From: Dyadobacter sp. UC 10
Lineage (GTDB): Bacteria; Bacteroidota; Bacteroidia; Cytophagales; Spirosomataceae
NCBI RefSeq assembly: GCF_008369915.1
Contig: NZ_VSRN01000001.1
Coordinates: 3,158,501-3,222,500 of the forward strand
Length of the DNA stretch: 64,000 bases
Direction: 5' to 3'
Position numbers and translations under genes: made by a program. The notes beneath the pieces are model-generated. The model did no database searches. It worked only from the letters and a program-made list of their open reading frames with translations, and was not told the DNA's origin. This document shows, one piece after another, positions 63,611 to 64,000 of the stretch (position 1 is its first letter; each line of letters opens with the position of its first letter).

Positions 63611-63979
63611 ATGGTACAGCAAGAATCAAGACTGTCGGTAGCAGACAACAGTGGAGCGAAGGAAGTACTCGTAATCCGTGTACTTGGCGGAACTGGCAAA
63701 CGCTATGCCTCAGTAGGCGATAAAATCGTCGTAACAGTAAAGTCTGCTCTGTCTTCGAGCAATATGAAAAAAGGCACGGTTTCGAAAGCCGTGGTTGTAC
63801 GTACCAAGAAGGAAGTACGACGTAAAGATGGTACCTATATCAGGTTTGAAGATAATGCGGCTGTCTTATTGAATAACAATGATGAGCCTAGGGGTAGCCG
63901 TATCTTCGGACCTGTTGCAAGGGAGCTGCGTGAAAAGCAGTTTATGAAGATCGTATCTCTTGCGCCTGAGGTGTTATAA
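63611..63979 (+). CDS. rplN: 50S ribosomal protein L14
   Basis: A 122-residue L14: [60 protein letters not shown]. It forms an intersubunit bridge. It starts 2 bp after rpsQ. rplX is expected next; its start lies beyond the window. Confidence 0.98.
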   Translation: MVQQESRLSVADNSGAKEVLVIRVLGGTGKRYASVGDKIVVTVKSALSSSNMKKGTVSKAVVVRTKKEVRRKDGTYIRFEDNAAVLLNNNDEPRGSRIFGPVARELREKQFMKIVSLAPEVL

Positions 63980-64000
63980 GAAATCAAGCACAAGTATTTC

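Overview
The window looks like a chromosome segment of a Bacteroidota member of the Cytophagales type, Dyadobacter-like by overall gene content (inference). The evidence is: promoters of the TTG / TAnnTTTG type before ribosomal genes, two proteins with type IX secretion (T9SS) C-terminal sorting domains, many SPII lipoproteins, an OmpA lipoprotein with the domain order of the T9SS protein PorE, Bacteroidota-style RHS proteins, and a FucP/NagP-type sugar transporter. I found no tRNA, rRNA, CRISPR array or insertion sequence.

Layout. 1-255: the start of a Bro-N/antirepressor-like gene running off the left edge. 291-11386: a seven-gene minus-strand cluster for uronate-type sugars. It encodes a PfkB kinase-HAD fusion, two paralogous secreted propeller proteins flanking a sialidase-like protein, a YidR-like protein, mannonate dehydratase and an SDR oxidoreductase. 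11844-18004: housekeeping genes (orphan ECF sigma factor, a lipoprotein, lgt, yidD, a MoxR ATPase, prmC, ribD, aroE). 18248-27354: two large secreted proteins with T9SS sorting domains, a subtilase and an SpvB/YD-repeat protein.

27386-35724 is the most interesting part, a polymorphic-toxin locus. A full-length RHS protein with a Sec signal ends in a colicin-E3-type 16S rRNase tip and is followed one base later by its immunity gene. Downstream lie four displaced pieces of RHS C-terminus. Three have a new toxin tip plus an intact immunity gene, one of them carrying a 58-codon immunity gene that is easily missed. A fifth fragment closes the array without tip or immunity gene (so five fragments in all counting it, with four immunity genes after the first pair). 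Several displaced tips carry stops or frame breaks while the immunity genes stay open, which suggests an archive of former toxin tips retained for immunity.

35813-44073: a nucleoside hydrolase and an N-acetylglucosamine utilisation cluster (HGSNAT-like acyltransferase, GH20 beta-hexosaminidase, ROK kinase, NagP-like MFS transporter, XylR-type regulator). 44147-54277: M13 peptidase, POT peptide transporter, a coiled-coil membrane protein, a LemA-TPM-TPM operon, a divergent DASH-type cryptochrome and the PorE-like lipoprotein. 54576-63979: the str and S10/spc ribosomal clusters, divided by clear terminators and promoters into rpsL-rpsG, fusA-rpsJ and rplC onward, with no tuf gene between fusA and rpsJ. 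The window ends just after rplN.
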